64,000 bases of DNA from Phalacrocorax aristotelis (Eukaryota; Chordata; Aves; Suliformes; Phalacrocoracidae), in assembly GCF_949628215.1 (NCBI RefSeq), contig NC_134282.1, positions 4,013,001 to 4,077,000 on the forward strand, in the 5' to 3' direction. The notes beneath the pieces are model-generated. The model saw only the letters and a list, made by a program, of their open reading frames with translations. It did not search any database and was not told the origin of the DNA. Shown piece after piece: positions 37,501 to 49,225 of the stretch. Position 1 is the stretch's first letter, and every line of letters begins with the position of its first letter. Both the position numbers and the translations under genes were made by a program.

Positions 37501-39393
37501 GATCATCAAGTCCAACCCCCAGCCCAACACCCCCAGGTCGCCTAAACCGTGCCCTGAAGTGCCACGTCTATATGGTTTTTGAAGCCCCCCCAGGGCTGGT
37601 GACTCCCCCACCTCTCTGGGTAGCCTGTGCCAGTGCCTGACCACTCTGTCAGGGAAGAAATTCTTCCTAATATCCAACCTAAACCTCCCCTGACACAGCT
37701 TGAGGCCGTTTCCTCTTGTGCTATTGCTAGTAACTTGGGAGAAGAAATTCAGAGTAAACATTATCAATACTTAACCATAAGTGGTCGTGAACGTGAACAT
37801 TTGGTACTATGGGTTATTTTACGTTGTCTATTGGTAATTTTGGGGCAGGGGGAGGAGGAAAAGGAGAACAAAGAGACATATAAAGACATTGAAGGAGAGC
37901 AAGAGCGAAAGAGAAATTTGAGCCTTATTAGCCAATATATAGCATTCAGTCTATGATTTAGTCAATTAAGAAAAATGACATACCTATTCCTTAAAATCAG
38001 GTCAAATGGGACAGATGTGCTTTCTAACATCCTTGCTTCTAACATGAGGTTCCTCTTCTGGTCTTTCCTCAGCTGAAAGAGCCCCGACGCTGTCGCTCAC
38101 CGATGGGCAGCAGCCGCCGCGCGGTCCCGTCAACAGGATCGCGGCGCACCTGACGGGCAACAGCAACAGGAAGAATTCCCTGTCCCCACGCAGTAAGGAA
38201 AAACCTTTACATACAGTTAAAGATCACAGAACTTACTGCCTCATTGCTAGCCTGCTGCTTACATACACTTTTTAATACTTGCATTGAGTTAACACAAAGA
38301 AACAAATCATAAAAAAGGGCTTCTTCCTTGAATTCTTCCTTCCACCTACCTTTTCCCAGACAATGTTTTTTTCAGCTAATTCTTGCAGAACAGGGAGAAG
38401 ACCCACTCCCTCTGGGTACCTCGCTTACTTTTCTTCTGGAACCTTCACTGGGGGGAGAAGAAAGAAAAATATCTTTTCTTTCTAATATCAAGTTTTCTTC
38501 TTTTCTTTCCTTTCCTTTAATGTCCATCTGTTAGTTGTGTGAGTCCCGGCTGCTATGGTGACAGACCTATTAGAACTCAGAGGCAGAGACAGGAGAGACT
38601 TGACATTCAGGTCATATTAATGAAAGGCTTGGTAGGGTTTCTGCAGCTTCGGAAGGTATCAGACACAAATGGCTATTTTAACTTAGTTACTAAGTAACAA
38701 CACGGTGCTTTTCCTCTTATTTGGGAGCACAAAATTAAAAATAAAAGTAGTTGGTGTGAATTCCCACATAGAGCTAGACAGCTTACTTCTGGTCCTACAA
38801 ATTGCTTTGAGAACGGACCTAATGAGTCGCTGGGAACAGCAGGTTTCATGACTTTGTTGTTAAAAACCAGGCTCCCCGACTAGCAGACACCTGGCTTGAC
38901 TACCTGGCTTTTAAATTAACATTTTTCTCTCTTTTTTTCTCAAGTAGATTCCTCGCCCAGAAGAGGGAACGGACAAAAAATAAACAACTGGGAATCGTCA
39001 AGGAAAGGCCACTCTTTCCTGTACAATGTGGAGCTGAGAAATGGCGAGTTAGTGATACCCCAAAGCGGGTTTTATTACATCTACTCACAAACTTATTTTC
39101 GTTTCCGTGAAAACGAGAACGAGGATTCAGATTTGTTAGCACAGATCAGGAACCCCAAACAGCTTGTCCAATATGTTTACAAACTGACCAATTACCCAGA
39201 GCCCATTTTGCTCATGAAAAGCGCAAGAACAAGCTGCTGGTCTAAAAAGGCGGAATATGGACTTTACTCCATCTACCAAGGTGGTGTGTTTCAGCTGAAA
39301 AGGGACGACAGGGTTTTTGTCTCTGTCAGTAATGGTGACATAGTTGACATGGACAAAGAAGCAAGTTTTTTTGGAGCCTTTATGATTGGTTAA
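31398..39393 (+). CDS. TNFSF10: TNF superfamily member 10 (TRAIL), complete coding region in five exons
   Basis: The join is 31398-31523, 35287-35439, 37024-37066, 38073-38192 and 38948-39393: 888 nt, 295 residues plus TAA. TRAIL is a type II membrane homotrimer that binds DR4/DR5-type death receptors and triggers caspase-8-dependent apoptosis. Visible parts: a short cytoplasmic tail with GQTC (residues 11-14), a transmembrane helix at about 15-36, the FTNELKQ juxtamembrane motif, a stalk with SKSG and PCWQVKW (conserved Cys54 and Cys80), and the TNF homology domain at about 128-295. The domain includes [37 protein letters not shown] and the C-terminal [11 protein letters not shown]. Cys244 corresponds to the human zinc-binding Cys230 at the trimer axis. 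It is somewhat longer than human (281), mostly in the stalk/N-terminal domain region. All intron phases are consistent (0, 0, 1, 1). Two ATGs are adjacent (31398 and 31401); I use the first. Confidence 0.95.
31524..35286 (+). other. TNFSF10: TNFSF10 intron 1
   Basis: A 3.8-kb intron. Its first 300 bp remain CpG-rich and include a 16-G homopolymer at 31548-31563. The rest is unique AT-rich sequence without a recognisable element or coding frame. Confidence 0.85.
35287..35439 (+). CDS. TNFSF10: TNFSF10 coding exon 2 (stalk)
   Basis: 153 nt, 51 residues (43-93), phase 0 at both ends. The acceptor is ctcctgcag at 35286 and the donor gtattt at 35440. It carries LQDTYSKSG near the start and [15 protein letters not shown] at the end, both matching the TRAIL stalk; the middle is poorly conserved. 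Confidence 0.93.
35440..37023 (+). other. TNFSF10: TNFSF10 intron 2
   Basis: A 1.6-kb intron with an AT-rich microsatellite at 36301-36440. No other structure seen. Confidence 0.85.
36301..36440 (+). repeat. Imperfect AT-rich trinucleotide/tetranucleotide microsatellite
   Basis: Mixed runs of taa/ataat, gatgatgatgat and ataataataat grade into agatagataaatag. It lies inside TNFSF10 intron 2. A small tetranucleotide remnant (agatagatagg) follows near 36632. Confidence 0.85.
37024..37066 (+). CDS. TNFSF10: TNFSF10 coding exon 3 (43-nt small exon)
   Basis: Acceptor gttggcag at 37023, donor gtatta at 37067. It encodes [14 protein letters not shown] plus the first base of codon 108. Skipping it would shift the frame. 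Position and phase match the small third exon of mammalian TRAIL. Confidence 0.88.
37238..37360 (+). repeat. Possible 5' part of a tRNA-derived MIR/CORE-SINE relic
   Basis: ggtcaagtggttagagcaaa resembles the A-box head of tRNA-derived SINEs (agtggttagagca). It is followed by a diverged stretch with gctagaccagagtcccacgg where a B-box region would be. Weak. Confidence 0.35.
37454..37748 (-). mobile_element. CR1 LINE, short 3' fragment
   Basis: The + strand opens with the octamer tail (agaatcacagaatcacagaa), then taaggttggaaaagtcctct and the CR1 3' UTR through to ctattgctagtaacttgg. It is 5'-truncated at about 295 bp and lies in TNFSF10 intron 3, antisense to the gene. Confidence 0.92.
38073..38192 (+). 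CDS. TNFSF10: TNFSF10 coding exon 4 (start of TNF homology domain)
   Basis: 120 nt, phase 1 to phase 1. Acceptor tctttcctcag at 38072, donor gtaagg at 38193. It encodes a variable, Pro/Gln-rich stretch, then [10 protein letters not shown], the first beta strand of the TNF homology domain, and the start of the basic TRAIL-specific loop ([11 protein letters not shown]). Confidence 0.93.
38193..38947 (+). other. TNFSF10: TNFSF10 intron 4
   Basis: A 755-nt intron with pyrimidine-rich sequence (ttctttcctttcctttaa near 38503-38520). No repeat or coding frame recognised. Confidence 0.85.
38948..39393 (+). CDS. TNFSF10: TNFSF10 coding exon 5 (most of the TNF homology domain)
   Basis: 446 nt ending in TAA at 39391-39393. 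The acceptor is tttctcaagtag at 38947; the nearer AG at 38944 would bring in a stop codon. Encodes residues 148-295 with [18 protein letters not shown], the zinc-ligand Cys244 in [25 protein letters not shown] and the closing FFGAF. This is the best conserved part of the gene. Confidence 0.96.
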
Positions 39394-42300
39394 AAGATGA
39401 AAATCATGCTCCAAAGGAGCCAGTTTTCACAGTCGGGACCAGCTTAAAATTCTATAAAACAGGGGATGATAAGCAAACACTGTAGCAATACCGGCAATAC
39501 GAGACTCCCCTTTCTCAGCTCACTCGGCACGAGGTCCGACTGTGCCGAATACTCTCCCACCAGCTGGGAAGGAGCAGCAGCAGCTGGCTGCAGCTGCGGA
39601 TGGCGATGCTTTGTGCAGGCCACGGGCGCCACGGCTCGCTGCCCAGCCGGGCTGGGGACGTGCGAGGATTTCACACGCCACAGGTGACACCTTCGGCCAG
39701 GAGACCGGGCAGCTAAGCGCGCGCCACCACCTCCGCCGAGATGCTCCGCACCAGCTCACCCGCGGCAGGTGGGATGGAGGATGCTCCGGATCCTGTTACT
39801 CGAGGCTGAAACCGGACATCAAATTTTTTTCGTGGTCTCCATTGGGACCCTGTCTTGAATATCTCAGCTCCTCTAAGAAGCCTTCGCAAGTATGGCTTCC
39901 CAGATGCCCGCGGAATCACTCTGGAAGTTTTTGTTCGAATCTTGAGTTTTACAGAAGTGAAAGTCCGTCAGAAACTCAAACCGCACGTCTTCATCTCATC
40001 TAACAAAGCGCTTAGGCACCTAATTAATTTTAAGCACACGAACAGTCCCAGTAAACCCGAGTATTTACATGCTTGAAATTAAATATGTGCTTAAGCATTT
40101 TTCAGGATCATGGCTTGAGTAAGCACATTAGTGTCTCTTAATCAGGATATTGTACATAAAACCAGCTGCTGAAACGGCACAGAAGAGGTTTTGAAATCAA
40201 TCAGTATTTTGACCAGCACATTACGATAGCGCCTATTAATTGCTGTGCTGCAAAGATTTCACCAGGCTTCCAGTAGGTCCAGTGATGTAGTTGCTGTTAC
40301 ACTTGTTGACAGCAAGTACTTGATCCAGAAAAAAGGTGTTTTTCTGTAAATATTGAATTCTATTAGGCATTTGCCACAAATTAAGCTTGACACCGTTCAT
40401 CCCTGTTTATTTTTACTGGCCTGTATTTGGTAAGATGTAATGCAGAAAAACACACCCCGATGACTAATACTTTAAGGAAAACATACACAACTATCCGTAC
40501 TTAAACAAGAGCTGCGTTTTGGGTAATGCTGTTTTGATTTTTATTTTGTTTTTAGGAATAGATGGAAAATTTTCGTAACTTTTTTTAAACCATAGTTTTT
40601 TACAAAAACTGGCCACTGTATTTTTTAAGTCTATAAGTAGGACTATTTTGTTGTGGTTAAAAAAGAGGGGAAAATAAGATTTGCAAGCGTAAATGCAAAA
40701 TGTGTGGGCTAGATCCACAGCGTAAATCAGGTAGCCTTAATCAGCACATCTGCAGCATTGTCAGTGGAGCGATACCGGTTTGCACCGTGAATGCATTTTG
40801 CCCAGGTTCAGGGAAAACAGTGGGGAAAAGGAGGTGAAGGTGAAAAAAATAAATGGAGGGGAGGGAAGACAGTTGTTCTGCAAGTGTTACTTTACGTCAA
40901 CAGAATGATGCCAGAAGAAAATCTGCTTGTCTATTTTTTTAATACACTAAGGTTGCCATGGGAACCCTCACATTCACCTCCACATTCTGGTAATTAAATC
41001 ACTGTACAGCCCTTGCATATGGGCCTCGTGGGTAAACAGGCATCATTCATCTTACTACTTTGTCAACAAGAGGAAACAAACAGGCACAAGCCCCTGCATC
41101 TATTTTGTCGTTCAGAAAAGCAGGTACATCGGTTGACTTAAATACCTGTGTTTGAGCAACAGGAGAAGAATTTGCCCCTCCTTTCAACAGGCTGGGGCAA
41201 AGAAACACACTGCCATAAGCCTAAAAGGCTGAGTTTTAACTTTTGTCTGCTGTTTTAACGTAGCATCACATATACTGTTTTCAGTGGTAATCACTTATGT
41301 GAAATTCTTCGTCGTCTACAGGAACACTTGGGTTTGCCTCATTCTCAAATCATCTGTAATATTTCTAGTTTTCTTTCTGATTTCAGTATTTAATTCAGAA
41401 ATTTCCTGCCTGCCAGAAAAGACTAGGGAGAACAAAGCCATCCCCTACATATCTGGACGTCTGCTATATTGGAGAAAAGACTTTTGTAGGTTCTCCTTGC
41501 GAATGGACTGGGCTTTTCGATCTCAGCACAGGAGTGACCCATGCTACCAGGTTAGAGGTTGTTTTTTTTTAACAATTTATTAAAAAGTTGATTTTTTTTT
41601 TTTTTTTAGAAATGTTACTTTAGGAGGTTATTTGAAAGAAAGTTTATTTGAACTGTGAAAAAGTATTCCGGATTTACTCGTGGCAGCTTAAAGTCAGAAA
41701 CCCTCCCTATGGCTAAGAACCGACTTGTGCAGCGCAGGAGTCGTGGCTGTTAGAAAGGATGGGAAGGAAACCGTGGGGGGGCTTCACAAACTCGCAGCTG
41801 ATGCAGAGACAAACCGTCTGTTACACACAAGATTTTTTTGCTCCATGTTCTCTCCTCGACTCTCAATATATAACACCATGCCCACTCACTTGGGGAGTGC
41901 TCCTTGGCATTACCTCCCTTTTTTAGCTAAATGTACATATTCGTGGACTCTGCACGCAAAGCATACCGCAACAGGGGTTGCGCCAAATAATCAGATTTTA
42001 TTTCTGAATAATCCAAAGGCATGCTTGCCAGATATTATCTTGGGGGGAGATTATCAAGCAGTATCGGACAGGACACATTTGAAGGCGAATGGAAAGATAC
42101 AGCAACTTCTGCTTGTACGTTTGCACCCTGAATCATACTTTTCATCTCACTCTGTGTTGAATGGCAAATGTAGCAAATTTTCATTTGTGGATGGAGGTTG
42201 TGGCAACATGTAAATATTGTAATTTTTCTACTTGCATTTTATATAAAACATTTTTAGTAAATAGTTGTTTAGTCTTGCAGTGATTATTGGTGTCATCCCG

Positions 42301-43960
42301 TGGCTTCCATACAACAACCCTGTCTGAAATAGTTTCTCAGGCATTGGTTGGTATCAGTTACAATCCATTAAATGCCACATTTTGGGGTTTTTTTTTTGTT
42401 GTTGTTGTAATTGTTGTCGTGTATAATGAAAACATACAATTTGTGCCATGCACCATTATGTCCGTTGCAATGCAAAGGACATACCGCAAACCGCTGAGCA
42501 ATGCCATATTGTGTAATGCCATAAAACTGGCTTCCAGACCCGAGTTGGTGAACAGCGGCTGGAAGCAGTACACTGAAGAAATCACTGAAAATGATCTCAT
42601 GACCAGAGACTACAGAACGCTGAGCACTTCCCTTGAGGTTCTTCTCATGTTTCTGGGCTTTGTCCATTATTTAAGCGCTGGGAAATCTATTTAGTGGGAA
42701 AACATCTGATCCTTACCCATTACCAAACTACAGTAGAAGATGAATTGAATTGAGAGGGGCAAGGACCATTTACAGCGATGTTGTAAAGTAGCAGTAAACT
42801 GGAGATCCCCTAATGTTGAAAACAAATGCATTCCCTGCCCCAAAAGCAAACGTGGGATATGGTTTGGTCTATTCGCTCCACTTCTAAAACTTGCCCCAAC
42901 CAAAAAAGGTTACAAAACCCGAGTGAACCCTGGAAACTCAACAAGACGTGAAGGCATCACCTAACCTGACCCCCCAGCCCTGAGATGGGAGAGGGGCTGG
43001 TTTCATCCTGTGCGTGCAGAGAAGGGCTGCGGCTGGCGCAGCAGCCACGTGCCGCGGCCAGGACATCGGCTGCTCCGGGGGGACAAGCCCCCAGGAACGT
43101 TGCCCCCACCTGAGCCACCCCCGAGGGCTGTTTCACCTCTGAGAGTCTCCTTTTGGCATCGCCTTCTCTTAGCAGTTCCCTGGGCTCTGGCAGGCTCCCA
43201 CAGCGCTGTTCTACGCACTGCACATCTACGTGATTAACGAAAGGATGCCTGCCTCCCTAATGGACTCATAATCTAAATACATTTAGCCCAGTGTTTGTGT
43301 TAGGCTTCGTTTGGAATAGATGGGCATGCCTCAAGCCTCAGTAATCAAACAAGTAGGTTGTGTGCGCAGCTCTCCCCATCCACACCGAGCCCCAGTGGAA
43401 CCAGTATGGCATCACCGGGGAGGAGCAGCCCCCGCGATCGCAACCCCAAGTAGCAGGGATGCCCACAGGTTTTAAAAAGAAATTATTCCTTCCATAGAGA
43501 CTGCATTTATTTCTGCAGAAGGTTCTCTCTTTTCTGGTGTTTCCATGGGAAAGAGGACATGCCAGCTAACTGGCTGTTATTGTACCTTTCATTACTTCAT
43601 AGAAACAGAGTTGTATTTTTTGCCTCTCTTTGCCTTAGTAAATGTAATTGTTTTTTGTATTGCAGCAGTATTCACTGCCCAGGCAAGGTCAGGGATGGAT
43701 TTGTTGTACTCCATGCAAATGGTTAAAAAGCCAGCCTGATTCAGACCCTGAGATCTTGACATTCATAGATTTAGCTTTCAGATTACATCTAAATATTAGG
43801 GTCTAGGAAAAAGACTGAACGTAATGCTCAACACAACATAAATAAGCACGCTGAGACAAGATCCCCTTCATTCCTCCAAAGCACCTTGTGCCATTCAGTA
43901 TGGAAGATACATTAGGATATCGTTGGGTCTGGTCCAGTTTTTACAAGTTGGGGTTTTTTC
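39394..43960 (+). other. TNFSF10 3' UTR and downstream intergenic DNA
   Basis: No supported coding gene. A candidate AATAAA lies at 40848-40853; the true mRNA end is unknown. An imperfect palindromic relic lies at 40004-40115 and an exon-like but unrecognised open segment at 41387-41550. A poly-T run at about 41590-41608 and a tttttttttgttgttgttgt tract near 42390 are simple repeats. A GC-richer patch at 42960-43220 has no identifiable gene. Confidence 0.55.
40004..40115. repeat. Imperfect palindromic MITE-like relic
   Basis: The left arm (caaagcgcttaggcacc, aattaattttaagcacacg) and right arm (acatgcttgaaattaaat, atgtgcttaagcattttt) are reverse complements of each other with scattered mismatches, around a short centre containing cagtcccagtaaacc. 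The motif set (tttaagcac..cagtccca..atgcttgaaatta..gtgcttaagc) is the one seen in a common palindromic amniote repeat (..actttaagcacatgagtagtcccattgac..). The family name is not certain. Confidence 0.6.
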
Positions 43961-44345
43961 ATAGAATTATAGTCACAGAATCGTTAAGGTTGGAAAAGAC
44001 CTCTAGGATTGTCAAGTCCAACCCCCAGCCCAACACCCCCAGGCCTCCTAAACCATGCCCTGAAGTGCTGCGTCTATACATTTTTGAACCCCCCCAGGGA
44101 CGGTGACTCCCCCACCTCTCTGGGCAGCCTGTGCCAGGGCCTGACCGCTCTGGCAGTAAAACACTTCCCTAATATCCAATCTAAACCTCCCCTGATGCAG
44201 TTTGAGTCCATTTCCTCTCATTCTATCGCTAGTGACTTGGGAGAAGGGACCAACCCCCCCCTCACTCCAGCCCCTCTCAGGCAGCTGCAGAGAGCGAGAA
44301 GGGCTCCCCTCAGCCCCCTCCAGGCTAAACCCCCCCAGCTCCCTT
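43961..44345 (-). mobile_element. CR1 LINE, 3' fragment
   Basis: The + strand opens catagaattatagtcacaga, then gttaaggttggaaaagacct, and runs through the same CR1 3' UTR blocks as the other copies to cccctccaggctaaaccccc. It is 5'-truncated and carries a short internal deletion next to the ctccaggctaaa block relative to the copies at 1866 and 57559. Confidence 0.92.
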
Positions 44346-47300
44346 ATGTAGGGTTACATGGAAGTTTATAGCAATTTTAATCAGAACCATCCATAATTCA
44401 GTTCTCCATAGCTTTTCTCTATATTTACAGACTGAAATTACATGTCATGTGTTTAAAATAATTAATTTTCCTCTGATTACCAGGGTACCACAGTTACCTG
44501 GCCACCACATCACTGCTGCTGTGTAGTACCACGCCTTTTCCTGAGACATTCCTAATCCAAACCCATATAGACCTTTCCATTCATTTCTTTTAGAGGTGAT
44601 ATTGGGTTGGGACACCGGGTCATGGCAGAAATGCTGTCAAACTGCTTGTGGTCAGTGAGATGGGGCTGCAGCTTATGGCAGAAGCCTGTCGGTTTAAGCA
44701 GCTTCCCACTTTTATGGGCTGTTCTACCAGAGTTAATATAAATCTCACGCCTTGCCTTTGATGCACGTAGTACTTTTGCACTGAACACATTGTGTATACA
44801 ACACTCGCAGCATTAGCAAACGTTAGAGAATCCAAAGTTGTTCAAACTGCCTTTCAGAAACCAGGAATTTCAACAAAATAGAATCCAAGGCACTAAATGC
44901 TCCTCAAGATACTTTCGATTTTGTCAGATTGTGAATACTTCAGCTCTTATTATTCTCAATTTTTATTGAGTCATGGGTATTTAGCCCATATAACTACTGC
45001 ATGAACGCAAAGTGGATTAGCTGCAGATTTGCCGGTGAACGGAGCCAAGTTCTCACCCCCCATTTAACATGAGATAGAAGTATCAGCAAGAAAGTATGAC
45101 CGGGAATAATTAACTATGCAATCCCATCCTGCACGGTCTGGCACTAACAGAACTCAGATCAAAATGGATATTAATAAACGCATGTAAGTCGGGTGAACAC
45201 CTCTGTCCAAAGCCAGGACAGCTTTGAGTCAAAACCTGCAGAAATGCCCGATTGTATTTAAAAAATGCAGGATACGAATGATACTAAAAAATGCAGGAAA
45301 CATCTCCTACTCTCACAATAGGAATTATTTAATAAACACTCTGTACTTTTAACGCAGAGTAAACATACCTGTGACCGACGAGCCACGTTCTCTCTCCACT
45401 TGGTGAACGAGTTGAATGAAGAGGGACCTTAATGCCCAGGGTGTGACGGAGCGGTGCAACGAGCCAAAGCACGGCGAAAAGCTAAGCCTAAGAACAGATG
45501 CCTCTGAATTAGGGGCGTTAGAGCACAGCTTTGGTGATCGATAAGCTAGCGCTGTTTTGAAGTCTGCTCGCAGATGATTACTGCCATATAACCAACTGCA
45601 AAGTCGTTTGAGCGCATTCGGGGTTTTACGTTATTAAGTTGGATTACCACTATTTCACTCACTGATGATAGTTGCTAAACTGTAACCTTTGAAAGCGTAC
45701 ACCAGATGCTACCTTCTGCTCTTGAAATACATTTATAATAAAAGTCAAAACAAGTTCTGCCCCTGGATATAATCAAAAAACTGCATTTGCTTTTCTGCGA
45801 ATTGGTGGAGCTGCATCATTTTTAAATAGATCTCTCCCTTGAAGAGTCTTTTCCACCTCCATCATCTCTCCACAATAAAACCATCCTCATTCTATACTCG
45901 AAGCCTTCAGATATTTCCATGACAACAAACAACGATACAAACACAAATTAAAACTTTATTGGATGAGAAGAAAATGGAAGGAACGGAACATAGGAGAGAG
46001 ATTTCAAAACTCCATAAATACAAACGCTTCTACCTTATCTCCAGTGCTCAACAAGGCTTTAAAGCTACTGGAGAGAAGCACCGATGTTTTAAGGGTTCCA
46101 TGGAAGATAAATGTCTGTTATAATGTGCTTTTTAAATATTATTTTTGGAATGTCTGTTTTGTTCATACATCCAGTTAGTGGCTAAAACTGAGACTAAAAA
46201 GTACTTAACTTTCTGGAGCCTACGGCCGTCTTCCCTCCCAGCTCTTACATCTTCCAGCACCGCTATCTTCGCCGCTGTCCTTCGGCATATGCAAAAGCAG
46301 AGGCAGGAATTCCTCATCGTGCAAAGTTTGTGGGATGTCAATGCTTTATATCCCATCCAAATCCGGCCTGCGATTGCCAAAAAAAAAAAAAAAACCCAAA
46401 AAACCAGAAAGAATCAGAAAACGGGAACTGCTTTTCTTCTCTCTCAGCTGACATTTTTTCTGGCCCTGACCCCGTGAAGGAAAAGCGGCCAGAGAAGCCC
46501 TTGACTCATGATACGCTTTAAACGAGAAGGGGGTGGATGTTGCTGGATTCAGAGCGCAACCGCCGTTTCCGATCCAAGCGGCTCATCGCTCAACACATCA
46601 GACTCCCAATTAATTCAGTGTTAATTCTTTGCATTACAAGCTCAAGCTGCCCCGAGTACATAAACCTGGTGCCACCTCGCTTTTGGCTACTTGGTTTTGC
46701 TACACACACCTCAGTTCAAGTATTATTTTAATAAGGAACACATTTCTTTCTGAAAAAAGAATAATAAAAGAAAGCTTTTCTCTCCCTGGGGAAAGGGAAA
46801 CGGTCATTTCTGAGAAGATACAGCTCAGCAAAAACTGGAAGAATTTAATGAGAAGGAAGGATCCTCTTTACACAGAAAAAGTCACATTTATAGCTTCGGG
46901 CCATTTTCTCTGCCAAATATCAACGTCCTGCAGCTAATGCCAGTGGTCCAAGAATTTATCAGGAAAAAAAAAAAAGGTGAAATAATTCTTTATAAAAATA
47001 CAAAGTATTTGGCAGCCTGAATACAGAGGCAGTTACCAGCTCCTCCGTAATATAATGCAGGGCCATTTAAATTAGATTGGACACAAAAAAGTAATACGAA
47101 ATAACTGTACGTTGGTGACATACAGCCCACGACTTTTTTCTTCAGAAACATATAAAATAATTGATTAGGCAGCTGGATAAACAAAGCGAGAAGCACGTTA
47201 GGGTCTGTCTTCTTTTCGGCTGCAGTTAACTTGTAGCCACCCCCCGTAAAATTTAGCAACTGTTGAGTAACTTGCCACAAAACTGGCTCGTGATTCAAGA

Positions 47301-48230
47301 GCAGGAATGACGGGTGCTGATTCCAATGGAACTGCAAAAATATAGCACCCAGATTAGGGTACGGACAAGGCACTACGGCTAACGCTTGCATTATTACAGA
47401 AAGTAAATTAGCGGAAAGCGGCACATTGCGAGGCACGGGCAGAGTAACACAGCGTTGTGCCACCGCGCTGGCGCTCTGCGGCTGCGAACCAGCGTGAAAC
47501 CGGTTCGCAGCCGGACTAAGCTGGATGCCAACGTGGATTCAGGGCACCCGTCGCCACCTGAGAGCTGGGGTGCAAGGGAAGGGGTGCAGCCCCTCTAGAT
47601 AGAAAGTTGGGAGTGAAAAAAGCTTGTGCCATAGCACACGCTCTTGGGGACTTTGCAAGGCCCAGTTGGAAAGGAGGGGAGATACCCCCTTAGAGGTGTG
47701 CTGGGGGTCACTTTACTGCCCCTGAGCTCACCCCGCGCTCCTTCCATCGTATTTCTTCTTGAGTCCAGCGTTATCCTTTGGTAGTACGTAGGAGTCTGCA
47801 GCTGGGGAAACACAGAATTATAATGTATGTGTCTGCAAAGGGCAGAGCGAAGGACAGCAAAAACACGCTGAATCAAAATTTAATTGTAGGTAAATCATAT
47901 AGAAGAGGGTGATTACTGCAGCTTCGCTGAGCTGGAGCCGTACCGTGCTCCTGCCAAGATCCAAGGGCAGAGCAAAGATTCGAAACCAGGAGCCAGTAAC
48001 TGCAGCCGGCCTGTGGCTGGCCGCCCACCGCTCGCCCCGCGCGCGCCCTTGGGACCCGCACCCCGGACTCCGGCGGTTTGATGCGCGCAGGGAGCATCAC
48101 GGGAGCTCGCGGCAAAGGGAGCTCGCGGCTGCTCGATGAGCGCAACCGCCCCTCGCGACAGCGACGAGTGGGAACCCCACCTGCCCGGGCCGTTGGGAGC
48201 AAGGGGTGCTTCCACCCCAGCCGAGCGTGG
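44346..48230. other. Intergenic DNA upstream of GHSR
   Basis: No gene recognised. A poly-A run at about 46380-46394 is a simple repeat. GC and CpG content rise from about 47950 towards the GHSR promoter. Long minus-strand frames that begin here are extensions of the GHSR minisatellite and CpG island, not genes. Confidence 0.6.
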
Positions 48231-48795
48231 AAAGCGGTGCGGGCAGGCGGGAGCGGTGCGGGGAAGGGAACGGTGCGCGAAGTAGTGCGGGCAGGGAGAG
48301 GTGCGGGCAGGGGAGAGGTGCGGGCAGGGGAGAGGTGCGGGCAGGGAGAGGTGCGGGCAGGGGAGAGGTGCGCGAAGTGGTGCGGGCAGGGAGAGGTGCG
48401 GGCAAGGGAGAGGTGCGCGAAGTGGTGCGGGCAGGGGAGAGGTGCGGGCAGGGGAGAGGTGCGCGAAGTGGTGCGGGCAGGGAGAGGTGCGGGGCAGGGA
48501 GAGGTGTGGGGAAGGGCGAGGTGCGCGAAGCGGTGCGGGCAGGGAGAGGTGCGGGCAGGGAGCGGTGCGCGAAGCGGTGCGGGCAGGGAGAGGTGCGGGC
48601 AGGGAGAGGTGCGGGGAAGGGAGAGGTGCGCGAAGTGGTGCGGGCAGGGAGAGGCCCGGGCAAGGGAGAGGTGCGGGCAGGGAGAGGCGCGGGCAGGGAG
48701 AGGTGCGGGGCAGGGAGCGGTGCGCGAAGCGGTGCGGGCAGGGAGAGGTGCGGAGAAGGGAACAGTGCGGGAAGCGGTGCGGGCGGGGAGCGCTC
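48231..48795 (+). repeat. G-rich minisatellite upstream of GHSR
   Basis: About 0.56 kb of tandem units of 16-17 bp (core gtgcgggcagggagag), interrupted at intervals by a 12-bp block gtgcgcgaagtg or gtgcgcgaagcg, so there is a higher-order pattern of several units plus one spacer block. The + strand is G-rich and the minus strand nearly lacks stop codons, which explains the 368- and 440-residue minus-strand frames (Pro/Ala/Leu/His-rich). It ends about 430 bp before the GHSR start codon. Confidence 0.93.
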
Positions 48796-49225
48796 GGCCG
48801 GCGCTGGCTGCCGGTGCGGAACGCCGGCGGTGCGGTGCAGCCCTCCCGCGCCGGGGTCTCGGGAAGAAAGTTTAAGAAATGATGCCGGTGGGGATTTTGC
48901 AGCCGGCCGGGGCAGCGCGGGGCCGCTCCGCGGGCGCGGAACCAACGCGCCCACGTCTCCTCTGACGCGGCGGCGAGGCCGGCCCTCCCCTCCCTCCCTG
49001 CATCCTTCCCTCCCTCCATCCCTCCCTCCCGGGGCCGGGGGGGAGCAGCAGCGCCCGTAGAGAGGCGGAGCGGGGCCGCTCGTCCCTCCCCGCCCTCCGC
49101 ACCTGCCCGCGCAGCGCGGCGGAGGGGCGCCGAGGGGCGCGGAGGCCGGGGCCGGGCGGCGCGGGGGGCGCGGGGGGCGGCTCCGCGGGCGCGCAGGGCG
49201 GTGATGCCCAGCCCGCGGCGGCAGG

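Larger units (their letters stand above)
37067..38072 (+). other. TNFSF10: TNFSF10 intron 3
   Basis: A 1.0-kb intron holding a 5'-truncated CR1 (37454-37748) and, before it, a tRNA-like SINE relic (37238-37360). A purine-rich tract lies at 37845-37915. Confidence 0.85.
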
